Source: Dromaius novaehollandiae
Taxonomy: Eukaryota > Chordata > Aves > Casuariiformes > Dromaiidae
Assembly: GCF_036370855.1 (NCBI RefSeq)
Contig: NC_088113.1
Coordinates: 18,558,501-18,622,500, forward strand
Length of the DNA stretch: 64,000 nt
Direction of reading: 5' to 3'
The notes beneath the pieces were generated by a model, which did not search any database, was not told the DNA's origin, and was given only the letters and a program-made list of their open reading frames with translations. The stretch's first letter is position 1. Every line of letters starts with the position of its first letter. This document shows positions 25,091 through 35,520 of the stretch, piece by piece. The translations under genes and the position numbers were made by a program.

Positions 25091-27394
25091 TCTATCAAAG
25101 GCTATGTAGCTGGGACTAATACAAGAAGATGTAGATGACCTCCTTTCTACAAATGCTCATGTGGCATACCAAAAATTATCCTGTGTTCAGAAAGAATTTT
25201 TTATTTCATTAAGGGCACTAACACATGGTGTTCTAAAATAAGACAGAAATAGTTGCAGCCATATTGCTTATCCCAGAAATCCGATGTTTCTAGAGACAAT
25301 GCCAAATGCTAGGCATATTTCTCAGTTGTTCCGACTCCGATGTCTTATGAAATATGAGATCATCTCTCCCGAGGGACATAACATGATCCAGCAAAGGGCT
25401 GAGCACCCTTAGTTGCTACAATAGTCAGACAGATTTCTATGGTTGAAAACAGCTTAAAGTGTAGGAAAAAAAAGGATAAGAACTAAACTCTGCATGTCCT
25501 ACATTGTTGGTATCTGCTTAAAACCAAAAGTAAAATTTAAGACTGAACAAGAAAAGGAGGGAAAAATTGTCAAGACCTGAAAAATCTGTTCAATGAGGGA
25601 AAAAAACCTTCTCTGAAATTTAAAAATAGAAAAATTTAACTCTGATCCTAATCCATGTCATAGCTGTACATGACTTTATTACAGACTTCTATATGTTCTT
25701 TCTAGAGGCATTGAAAGAGATGAGAACATTTAGACACAAGGAAATGTAATTATTTGCAATTGAAATAGAATAGCAATCAGTTTATGCATATACTCTTCCT
25801 GTTGAATTAACATTATTCTACTGAATTAAATTATTTTCACATGCTATTGTACTTTCAGAGGTAGCCATATGTTTTTCACATTTCATTTCACATGCTACTT
25901 TTTTTAATCATCAGAATTTAATGACATAAAAATTGCTATCTGAGTTGACACAATTATTCCCTCTTGATGATAGTCTTTAAGTAGAAACATAATTTGACAG
26001 ATGAGAGTGCTGCAGCTCACTGCTTCTCACAGACTTAAAAAAACTCTTCCTGAAAAACTTTGAAAACTAGTCGATGGAGGAACAATTTGTCTGCTCTATA
26101 ATTTATTTGCTTTTCTTCTTTCTTCTTTTTTTATGCCTAGAAACATTTGTATGAAAACAGGAATTTAGTTGTTCAAGAACTCATTTACTCCTGCTGTGCA
26201 GTCATCATAAGAAATCATAACCCTCTCTTTTAATAGCAAATTAGGACTAGGTAGCAGCGTAGATCAAATAAACATTAGAAGATCTAAGAGCCATATTAGA
26301 TTTAATACTAGATTAGATTTAGAGGGCTGGATTTAACTGGAAAAGTATGCAGAGTTCATTTCAAAATCAGTAAAATCTTGTTGATACATATTTTTGGCTG
26401 AAAATGAGGAAAGTATGGTGAAGACTGAGCTGTTTAACGGCAGGTTCATCACAGCCGGAACATAGATACAGAGATGACAGTAGACAGAAAAAGTATTCCT
26501 GGAGTTTCCTACAGTCTTGACTGGGGAAAAGCCGTTCTCGCAAGATCTCTGTCATTCTGGACGGAGCTCTCACGGAAACAGTTATTCCTGGAAAATTTCA
26601 ACAGCATGTAAAACAGACTGAAGTGAGAGATTCCTTTCCATTTCGAGACACTAGCTGGAACCCAGATGGAAATATGAACTTGTGTTCAGGAATTCATATC
26701 CAAGACTCTTACCATCAAAGTTGCCAAGACTTCAGATGTGAAGTTTTGGGTTAAACCCATTTCGCATGTTCTCTTAATGTTAGATTAATCTGTTTTAGGT
26801 GTGAGCATTACATCAGGCCTCAAAGAATTATGAGAGTTAGTTAATTCTTTAGGTATCAGAGGCACAGAAAGTTTTGCATTTCAGGAAATGTCTTTTTTCC
26901 CTTCCAACTTTTTATTATTAAGATAATTTGCATGAAAACAACGTCTTTTTGCTTGTGAGCTTCTGCCCCCACTGTTTTATTATTCACGCGGAATAGTCAT
27001 TCGTTACATATGAGGTCATTGTTATTTGCTATTGAAATTATTTTAATGTCACAAAAAGGATTAAGACTTCAAGTGAAGAGTGAGCAATAGGAAAACCTGA
27101 TCACCTAAGCAACAGAAGTCCTATTTTGTGCCTGTATGTCTAATAATACCTAACAAGGCAAAAAAAACCCCAAAAACCCACATCACAGAGGGAATGATAC
27201 ATACTCTTTTTTTCCTAAATGAAATGCTTTTTTATGCCTTGAAAGACTTGCAAAGCTGGTGGGTTCTGCATTTTTAAACATTTAAGGTGTAATTATTTGT
27301 TAAGCATCAATGACAGGTTCAAATGAAATGATCTCGTTGTGACAACGACGAGCAGTCTGGGGTCTTGGTGCATCATTCGGGATCTTTCCCTCGT

Positions 27395-27590
27395 GCAATC
27401 CCATGTTTCGGGAGCTTTCTCGGGAGGATAACGGGAATGGGGGTGGCCTCGCGAGCGCTGCGGCGGCCAAGGCTATGGCGACAGGGTGGTCTGGTCTCCG
27501 GTCTGCCACCAGCTCCTTCTCTGACCTTCTTGTTCCACCTCCCCCCCTTCGTTTATCTCAAACCGCAGCTTTTCGTGTCACTTAAAGCTG
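27395..27590. promoter_or_regulatory. Small CpG-rich patch upstream of the MRGBP island
   Basis: A short burst of CpG-rich sequence (27405-27520) is separated from the main island by AT-richer DNA at 27550-27660. It contains ATGs with 60- and 101-codon frames of no recognisable content. It may be an outlying part of the MRGBP promoter or the start of a noncoding transcript; neither is shown. Confidence 0.35.
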
Positions 27591-27959
27591 AAAAGCTCCT
27601 AATGCATCTCCAGCTCCTCTGCGCTTTACTCCAGTGTCAATATTACTGCTTTAGGGCTCTGTCAAAATGAGGGAAGGAGAGGGCTGGAAAGGCCGTTTGG
27701 GGCATCCGCGCTGCGCTGCCCCACGGCTGCCCCAAGAAACCCGAAAGCTTTGTGTCGCCTGGTGAAAACCCCCGGGAGGCGGGAAGGGGCCTGGCCCGTC
27801 CCTCACGGGAGAGCCTCCGGCGGCCACGCAGCCGTGCCTCTGGCACTGCAGGCTGCCCCTGAGGTAAACCCCGCTCGAAATCTGCCCTTGCCCCAGAAGG
27901 GAGCCTAAAAAGGGTGTTTCCCCCCCAAACGCAGCCCACCCCTGGCTGCTTCGTCCCGC

Positions 27960-28150
27960 ATCGCCTCAGCGCCTCAGGAGCGCGGCGCGGCGCGCCAACG
28001 GCCCCCCCCGCGCGCCAACGGCCCCCCGCGCGCGCCAACGGCCCCCCGCCGCGCGCCGCGCCCCGGTCGGCAGCAGCCGTGGCGGCGGCGGTGAGGCGCG
28101 GGGCGGCCGCCAGAGGGCGGCGGCGGCGCTGCGCGCGGGGCGGCGCGGCC
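27960..28150 (+). promoter_or_regulatory. MRGBP: MRGBP core promoter / 5'UTR region
   Basis: The 190 bases before the MRGBP start codon have no TATA box and are almost pure G+C. They contain three 20-bp repeats with CGCGCCAACGG cores (27991-28050), GCG-rich stretches and a GCTGCGCGCGGGG element at 28128-28140. The exact transcription start cannot be read from sequence; it probably lies in 28.0-28.13 kb. The element at 28128 resembles NRF1-type GCGC motifs; that assignment is inference. Confidence 0.65.
27991..28050. repeat. Three 20-bp tandem repeats in the MRGBP promoter
   Basis: Three consecutive 20-bp units start at 27991, 28011 and 28031. Each begins CGCGCCAACGGCCCCCC and they differ only in the last few bases. 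The reverse strand reads TTGGCGCG, close to an E2F half-site, and the top strand CAACGG fits a MYB site; both binding assignments are inference. The exact 20-bp spacing puts each motif about two helical turns from the next. Confidence 0.9.
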
Positions 28151-31100
28151 ATGGGCGAGGCGGAGGGCGGCTCGGCGGGCGCCGTGGAGAAGCCGCCGCT
28201 GCCGGCGGCGGGGCCCGGGGCGGCGGCGGCGGTCGCGGCTGCCGCCGCCGCCGTTGCGGCCGCCGCCGCGGCAGCCGCGGCCGCCCCGGAGCCCGGCGTG
28301 CCGGCGGAAGAGGCGGTGGTGGTGTGGAGCCCCGAAGTGGAGGTTTGCCTCTTCCACGCCATGCTGGGCCACAAGCCCGTAGGTGAGAGCAGGCCGCGGC
28401 CGAGCCGCGGGCTCGAGTAGCGGCGCTGGCCGGGCAGCAGAGCCAGGCGGCGGGCGAGGGCCGGGCGGGCGGCGGAGGAGGGACCCCGGGGGCTGGCGGA
28501 CCCGGCCGCGCTGCGGTGCTGCCCCTAGCGGCCTCGCGGGCCCGGGGCGTCTCCGAGCGAGCGGCGGCGCTGCACCCCCTGCCCCCTCCGGAGCAGCCCC
28601 AGCGAGGCAGGGTGCAACACTGGCTGTGCCAGGCGTGGCTGCCCGCGTCGGCATACGTCCCTCTCTCTCGTGCTGTTTGATTCCCCCTGTAACCATATAT
28701 CTATATATATATTTTTTCAACTGTGTAGCACAAGTAAAGCTGTCAGTAGTGTTGATTGCTCCAAGTTCTTCCCCCAGGTGTGAACCGCCACTTCCACATG
28801 ATCTGCATCCGAGATAAATTCAGTCAGAATATCGGACGGCAGATTTCCTCCAAAGTCATTTGGGACCATCTGAGCACCATGTACGATATGCAGGCTCTTG
28901 TGAGTATAAAAGCGATGCAGGAGCGCTCTTGTTTCCTTTCTTGTTTGGGAGTTTTGATAGGCCCAAATCACTTGGCCTCTCATGGTGCTAAGAACTAGGT
29001 GTCATTTCGGTGAGTTGTTGGGAGTTTCCTTGTATGAAAGTACATTAGGCGGGAGGCAATGGAACCTGCGATGATTTATTTTTTCCATGCTCAATTCTGA
29101 CTTTTCTGTAATTTTTAGTTACCTAAATGCAGGTCCTGCAAACCTTTACATAGGTACTTTTCTCCCTGTTTGGCAGTTAGAGTTTATAGTGTGTATAAAT
29201 AAGAATTTGTCAAGATCAGGTTCCAGGGGTACCTCGTCATGATTGCATTTGTCTTTATATTAACTGGTTTGACATACAGAGCCTCCTGATTCTCCAGTGT
29301 CTGAAGCATTTTTTGAAGAATTATTTAGCTACTAATTGCACATAAAGTAGAGATTGGGGTTGTATTTCTAAATCTATATTGAATGTTTTATCAAGATCAC
29401 TCATAGAAATCTTTCTTTTCTTCCTAAGCACGAATCTGAGATTCTCCCGTTCCCTAATATAGAGAAGAATTTTGTTCTTCCTGACGAAATGATTCAAGAA
29501 GTGAGAGAAGGTAAGATGTGATAGCAGTCCGTTATTCCTGCTTGCTCTAATCTCAGTTCAGAACAGGTAGCTTAACAGAACTCCAAAAAAAAAGAAAATA
29601 ATAACGTGATAATCCAAAGCCATTCTTGGCCATTCACCAATGGTGGTGTGCTAGGGGCATCAAGGAAAAGTGTTAAATAGGTACAACTTTATCTCATGAA
29701 TTTTTAATCTGCTCACAGAAGGTAGCTGACAGGGAAAGGATCGCTCTGCTTGTGCTGTTCATATTCTCTGTATCAGCCTCTGTGATTGACCACTGTCAGA
29801 GATACGCCAGTGGACTACACAAGCCTTTGGTCTGATTCCACACAGTATTTCTCATAGTATTAAGTATCAATTAGGATTGGATGCTACTAATGGACAAACA
29901 GGTTCTATTTATACTGCTAAGATGCAAAGTCTTGTCTGGGTGTATGCAAGATGTTTATTCCTTTGCAGGCCAGTGTGTATGTCTGACCATGTATAGTTTG
30001 CTGTGAATTTCTTGCACCTTTGTGTGTTCAGTATTATGTATGACATAATTTTGCAAGAGATGATCTGCACGCTTTTATGTGGTTCACTTTGTAGGATCTT
30101 TCAAGAGCAGTATCTGTGGAGCTGATGAAAGTAACATTTCTGAATGTTATTTGTGTAGATTTCCTGTATATAATCTATATATAATAACATTTCTGTGATA
30201 AAATTTTCCATACATGTAATGAAATAAGGCAGTTAAGTAGCAATTTGGCTAATTTTTAAAAGTATGCTCCAGGAATATACTCTTACTGAATATCTGCAGT
30301 TAAAATAGCTAGAGGAGCTTGCTGCTTGGCCATGGACTTTACCAAGTACTTCTCGTGCTGGTGTAATCATTTCATTTTTATTGTTAGGGTATTGGGGTTT
30401 TTTTAAGATGGTTCATATGTCTTCTTTTTAAGAGCATTACTGCTTTTTATGTCTGAAGACAGAGATTTTTCATGTTTTTGTTGTGTAGTTGCAGCACGTA
30501 CAAATTGATTGGAAAAAAATATTAAATGCTTAGAGATATTTGTAAAGGTTCAGTGTGGTTTCACTGCAGTATAAAATAACTTCTTCATGTTTTTATGTTC
30601 TTAGGATTCAGTTACCTCGTACTTCCAAAGCTCACTCACTCAAGATAGGCATATCTGTGTTGTCTAATCTAGTAGAACTTTGCACCAGTTTGAGAGAAAT
30701 CTTGGATTAAACAGTGCAAGTTGCATTTTCAAAACTTAGCTGTGTGTCTGTTATTTAGTACTTGTTATCCAAGGTAGGAGCTAGGGAGCTCGAGCATCTG
30801 CACCGTTAATCAGACAGTTTTGGGGATGTATTAAACCACAGTCGAATGCTTCTCAATCATTAGGTACAACAAAGCTTACAGTAATTGTTCATTACAAAAT
30901 CATAATAAATCTAAGATACCGCAATGTGTTTTGCCTACTTAGCATTTCACTCTGTTTCTGTTAATAATTTCACTGGAATATTTGCTGTGTGGTATCTGCC
31001 TTGGTATCTTGTTCAGTCCACTTGCCCTATGTGGTGCTCTGAGTATAGTTGTTTTTTTTGGATGTTTTTCAATCATAGTCCTGAGGAACATTTCTAAGTT

Positions 31101-32525
31101 TAATATTAGAATGTTGCACTGAATGTTTGTGAACATTGTGCCCATATGTTGAGGTGACTAACCTGAAAAATGTATATATGGCTCTTTAAAACCACCCAAC
31201 AGTTGCTAACAATGCTTTCTGTAGGAAAAGTAATGATCGAAGAAGAAGTGAAAGAGGAAATAAAAGAAGAGATGGAGACTCATGCAGGCCCAGAAGAAGG
31301 TAAATTTGTAACTCTACTGTGTAAAGTGAGATTAAAAAAGCAACTGTAGTTCTGAGAGATGATGTTAAATTGTAAACCCTGCACTTAGTGTACTTTGATG
31401 TGATTTTGTACAGACTGAGCATATGCCCATTGCCAAGAACTAAAATAATTTTAAAATGAACAGAGTAAGCAGTTGCCAATATCTGACACTTCGGAAGATT
31501 TCTCCTTTGCTCCTAATTCATCTGTGCGAAGTTGCATAGCTTTGTTTTTTCTATTCAAATATGTTGTTGACAAAACCCCCACGAGCCTGAAATAATCTAA
31601 GGATCTCTTTAAAAAAAAAAAATTGAGTCCAGTTAGTCACTGGAAAAATTGAGGACCTACAAAGCAAAAAAAGATTGCAAGAGTATATGCTTAAATGGGA
31701 AGAAGGGGGTGTCTTTTTTTGTCTGTTTTGTTTTATTCTCATTATCTTGCTGCTTTTAAATATGAGGCTTATTTTTGTAACACTTTTCTGTAGAACAAAA
31801 TCAAATGTAAGCAGTAGAGATCCTGCTATTTACCTTAATGGACCAAGCCAACTATTAACTAGATAATTTCATAATTCTTATACCATAGAATAAGTGGTGT
31901 TTGGTTTTAAGACTGAACATAATAAATAATCTAAAAATGTATTTTTAAAAGATACTAAATCTCACATTTTGGGTACTCAGTTTTAAAGTCCATGAAGTGA
32001 TCTTTGCTGACTGTGAATTTCATAGGTTGGTCATATGTTCTGTAAATGTTCCTATTAAGTATTCTGATTTTAAGTGCTGTTTAATTCCACTTAATGAATT
32101 TTACTTTTAGCTTATCAAAATTCATGCTTGGTTTTAAAACAAACAATAAAAGCAAGAAATGCTCTTTTACAGAACATTTTTCCTGTAAAAATTATAATAA
32201 CAGTTTAAAGATCTTAAAGATAGTATGAGAATTGATTGGTTAGGAAAGTTTTAAATAATATAAGGAAATGTGATATGATTTTTTTGCCTATGTGTATATG
32301 TCTGATTTGGAATCACACTCTGGTCCTATTTCAGTTTTTGCACCTTCTGGAAATTTAGGAAAAACAAGTGAAAAGCCAAGCGGCAAAGAAAAAGAGAAGA
32401 CTTCGTCAGACTCTGGGTCCAAAGAAGGACCCGATAAGAGGAAGCGCAACAGAGTCACTGAAAAGGTCTTAAATGCAAACAGTAATCCTTCCAGTCCAAG
32501 TGCTGCAAAACGACGCAGAACGTAA
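28151..32525 (+). CDS. MRGBP: MRG/MORF4L-binding protein, 5 coding exons, complete
   Basis: MRGBP is a nuclear subunit of the NuA4/TIP60 histone acetyltransferase complex; it binds the MRG domain of MORF4L1/MRG15 (family knowledge, Eaf7 family). Coding exons: 28151-28382, 28778-28899, 29429-29510, 31225-31299 and 32335-32525, with phases 1, 0, 1, 1; all introns are GT-AG. The product is 233 aa against 204 in human. The N-terminus begins MGEAE, as in human, then carries an Ala-rich low-complexity stretch (residues 24-45). The conserved core follows (residues about 57-145: [22 protein letters not shown], split here as [10 protein letters not shown] and [10 protein letters not shown], then [19 protein letters not shown] and [10 protein letters not shown]). 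An acidic Glu-rich segment comes next and a basic Ser-rich tail ends [12 protein letters not shown]. The start has a strong Kozak context (gcggccATGg) and conserved residues follow it. The match to the human protein across all five exons makes the identity near certain. Confidence 0.98.
28220..28285 (+). repeat. MRGBP: GCN repeat encoding a poly-alanine tract in MRGBP
   Basis: Twenty-two codons (residues 24-45) encode 20 alanines and two valines. Mixed GCG, GCC, GCT and GCA codons are used, which argues against a single pure trinucleotide expansion. The human protein has no comparable tract at this position, where its N-terminus is about 28 residues shorter. Such GC-rich repeats are often length-polymorphic and prone to assembly error. 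Confidence 0.9.
28383..32334 (+). other. MRGBP: MRGBP introns 1-4
   Basis: The introns are 395, 529, 1714 and 1035 bases (28383-28777, 28900-29428, 29511-31224, 31300-32334). Apart from a short AT microsatellite near 28696-28712 and AT-rich intronic sequence, I see no further gene, RNA gene or mobile element in them. Intron 1 is mostly CpG island. Confidence 0.85.
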
Positions 32526-33640
32526 AGCCCTGAAAGAGAGAAGTATTTAACTATGGAACATGAAGAAGGAACGTTTAAAAGTGGACACCAGGAAAGACAT
32601 TACTTGGACTTTCTAAGAGAGGAAAAGGTATCTGAGCCAGGTATTTGAAGAATCTGCACATTGGCTTTATACATGCAAGAGTTTGCCTGTCTTTCCCGAT
32701 TTGTTTGTTAGTCAGCACTGAGTAGCTGAACGATAGCTACCTTCTCAGGGCATTGAGAGAGGACGCTGGCAGCTTTATAAGTTTATGCGTACTTAACAGT
32801 TCCAGTGGTTGCCTTTTAAACCACTAACACACTGTGTCAGCACAGCTCATGAAGCGAGTGCTCAGTGAAACAAGGAAGCTCGATTCATGAAAAGCTTAGG
32901 TTATTTCTGTAAATTTTGGATCTTTTTCTTGCCTTTGTTTTGTTGCTTTCTTTGAATATTACAGACCCTCTATGGGTAACATTTGGCTGTTTTACTTATT
33001 GCAGACGTAGCGTTTGTATCAAATGTCTGGCTTTGTTGGTTCAGTAAAAGTCTTTTAAATCCAGATTACTAATGAGTTGCATTTTTCTTTCATATTGTTA
33101 TTTTTGCTGGAGGCAAAATAACCTGGATCCTTGGTGGTGTAACTTTTTTTTTTCTCCAGTCTTTATAAATATATATACTTTAAGTGAACTGAAAAAGACA
33201 ATGCCTCTAGCCAGAATAATTAATCAGTGTCCTAAATAAAATATCTGGTGGTGTCACATGATATTGAAAGGGATCAGCTGAGTTGTGCATAAACCTAGAG
33301 ACGCTGTTTTATGCATCTGTACTATAGTAGTGTATATAATAGTGGGTTTTGTACTTTATTTAACTTTTTTAAAGCAATTTTATTAGATATTAAGTATTGC
33401 AAAATTCATCCTGTTCTACAACTTAAATATTCTGAAGTAGTTTTAGTAAAAAATTTACTGATGTATTGTAATGCTTGTCTTTTATATGCTACAATATTAA
33501 AATTTGATAGACGTTACTATTTTTGAGTTGCCAAGAGGTGGTTTGCACTTAACAAACACATGTTAAATGGTGAATGAAGCAGGCTGAAATGTTACTCAAT
33601 TTGTTTCGCCATATTAACTGTCATTTGATAAATAAAAATA
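32526..33640 (+). other. MRGBP: MRGBP 3' untranslated region
   Basis: AT-rich sequence directly after the TAA stop at 32523-32525 has no coding potential. Canonical AATAAA hexamers occur at 33235-33240, 33631-33636 and 33764-33769, so 3'UTRs of roughly 0.7, 1.1 or 1.25 kb are possible. The used site cannot be decided without transcript data. Confidence 0.6.
33631..33636 (+). terminator. MRGBP: Candidate MRGBP poly(A) signal (AATAAA)
   Basis: This is a canonical AATAAA hexamer about 1.1 kb after the stop codon, followed by T-rich sequence. Competing hexamers lie at 33235 and 33764. Confidence 0.5.
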
Positions 33641-33792
33641 ATTCTTAATCTAGTAGTATTGCCTTCAAGGTTAAAAGCTAGAGACTTACTAGCTTTTGTT
33701 TTTACTCCAAGTACATAGCCAAATTCTTGTCTGTTTTATTCACATCGCTTGTTTTATACCAAGAATAAATCTGACACGTTCATTTTACTAAA

Positions 33793-33870
33793 TGGTAGTC
33801 GTTGCATAACTTAATTAAAATTTGGCTTGTGTGGTAGTCGTTGCATAACTTAATTAAAATTTGGCTTGTG
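33793..33870. repeat. Perfect 2 x 39-bp tandem duplication
   Basis: Two identical head-to-tail copies, 33793-33831 and 33832-33870, begin TGGTAGTCGTTGCATAAC and end TTTGGCTTGTG. They lie just past the presumed MRGBP polyadenylation region. Zero divergence between copies suggests a recent duplication or an assembly artefact. Confidence 0.95.
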
Positions 33871-35470
33871 GCTTATTTTTTAGTGTTATTTAGGTATCTT
33901 CTGCTTCTAGTGAAACTACTCAAAAGCACGAATCTGCTCTGTAGGAGCCTAAATATTTTTACTGATCTATTTTTTAATGACTGTATCTGGATCTTGTGAA
34001 CTAGTACCCTAGAACTTAATATGTTTGATAAGAAATCCTGGCCTGATAGAGTCCGTAGAGGGTTTGCTGTTGTTTTCCAAAATGCAGGATTGTCTCTGTT
34101 CTGATTAGCGTAACACAGTTGTGAAGTATTGAGTTCAGAGCATGACTTTTTTTTTTTTATCTTTTGATAGTTCATCTGTTTACCGTCTCATTCACACTGG
34201 TGAACTCTAGAAAGTTAGAACACTGCCAGGATGTTACTGGATGGCTACTGCAGCTGCTTCCACATGTGCTTTTACAGCTTGACGCAAGCTCCCTGTGTCC
34301 AAGGTCTGAGGTAGCTGGACATGAACAAATTCCAAACCAGAAGCCATAAAATCCCATTAATTTATTGCTGTGCATCAGCTGCTAAGCCCAGCAGAAGGTC
34401 AGGTGACATAGTTATCAGCTGCAGAGCTCCACAGAGCTCCAGTTTGTGGGAGAGATGCCACAGGTGACTCAGAAATTTTCCAGGTGGATAGAAATCAAAC
34501 TGTTTTATAACCTTGTATGAAGAAGTTTCTGCTTTTAATTTTGAAGTTAAAAAAAAAAATCCTCAAGTTAATACATTGGTTGGTACTATCAAGTTGTTTG
34601 AAGTTATCATATACTTCACTTATAGATGTGTTCCTAAGTGAGTTCTGAAAGTTAACTTTTGTTAACTCTGTTAGCTTTTGCTGTTTCCTTGAGAATTAAA
34701 ATGCTCATTACTTTGTAATGATCTGTATAGGTCTTAACCATAATGTGCAGATTTTTTAACTTTAAGGTCTCACGGCCTTGCGGGTAAATCCTTTTCATCT
34801 GAGGGATTCTGTTCTAAATTATTTGCTATATCAATGCAATTTTTTTATAGGTTAAAGTACAAGTGTGTGATTATTGACGTGTGATGCAATTTCTTCATAC
34901 TACCCCTGAAGCAGGGAGTCCGCCTGGGATTCTTTACTCTGCCTAGCAAAACGGATTTTTAGCAGTTCACTGGCTGTGGAGTTAGATATTTGAAAGATGT
35001 AAATGCTGTGCATGACCTGAGTGCTGCAGCTCCCTTTTCCTGCCTTCTTGTTCTCCAAGTCTTGGCTTCTTTGGAAGATTGTTCTTCTCTTGAATTTTTC
35101 TCTAAGCAGGATATTATCCACTGGAATGCACTGATATGGGGTCCCCTGTTGCTGCAGCCCCCCGTTGCCTGGATGGTTTAGATTTTGCTGTGCCGAGGAA
35201 GCTACGCGCAGAGCCCTCGCTGGATCCTTCGCCCCGCGGGAAGAGGAGAGCTTCCAGCATCCCGTCTCCTTCCCAGCAGCAACCCATGGCTCCAGTTGGG
35301 GCAGCAGGATGCGACCCAGCCGGGGCGCGTATCCTCCGCACCCGCCGCTCTGCCCAGTGCCCGGGACTGACAGGCAAGAGCAAAACGGCCTCTCGTCTTT
35401 TATTGTTTAATTTATTTTTTATTGTTATTTTTATTCGTTATTTTTATTTGTTAGTATTATTTCTTTCCAC
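33871..35470. other. MRGBP-OGFR intergenic region
   Basis: About 1.6 kb without a recognisable gene. It is AT-rich to about 34.9 kb, with a 12-T run near 34147-34158, and becomes GC-richer from 35.15 kb toward the OGFR island. A T-rich patch at 35400-35460 separates the two GC-rich parts. Confidence 0.8.
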
Positions 35471-35478
35471 CTGTCTCC

Positions 35479-35520
35479 CGGGGGGGAGGGGGGGAGCAGC
35501 GGTGGTGCTGCGGGGGGGGG
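35479..35520 (+). other. Guanine-run tract (G-quadruplex candidate)
   Basis: Runs of about 8, 8 and 10 guanines, with shorter GG steps between them, occur within 42 bases directly upstream of the CCAAT repeats. This satisfies the usual four-run pattern for an intramolecular G-quadruplex when the long runs are split. Folding is not shown by sequence alone. Confidence 0.6.

Larger units (their letters stand above)
19432..27390. other. Gene-poor intergenic sequence, third part
   Basis: No gene is recognised. It is AT-rich throughout, with two ancient repeat fragments (20272-20324 and 24970-25090). Composition begins to shift only at about 27.36 kb. Confidence 0.7.
27690..28660. promoter_or_regulatory. 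MRGBP: CpG island over the MRGBP promoter and exon 1
   Basis: GC and CpG density rise steeply from about 27.7 kb, peak between 27.98 and 28.55 kb, and fall back to AT-rich sequence by about 28.68 kb. The island spans the presumed transcription start, all of exon 1 and most of intron 1. This is the usual state of a constitutively expressed vertebrate gene promoter. It also explains the very long spurious open frames on both strands here, because stop codons are AT-rich. Confidence 0.85.

Noticed and set aside
1-27000. NTSR1 or SLCO4A1 exons expected upstream by synteny
   Set aside because: No receptor or transporter motifs were recognised on either strand; these genes probably lie beyond the window.
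27643-28720. Minus-strand frames of 243 and 248 codons over MRGBP exon 1
   Set aside because: They are antisense shadows of a CpG island and a GCN repeat, with low-complexity translation and no homology.
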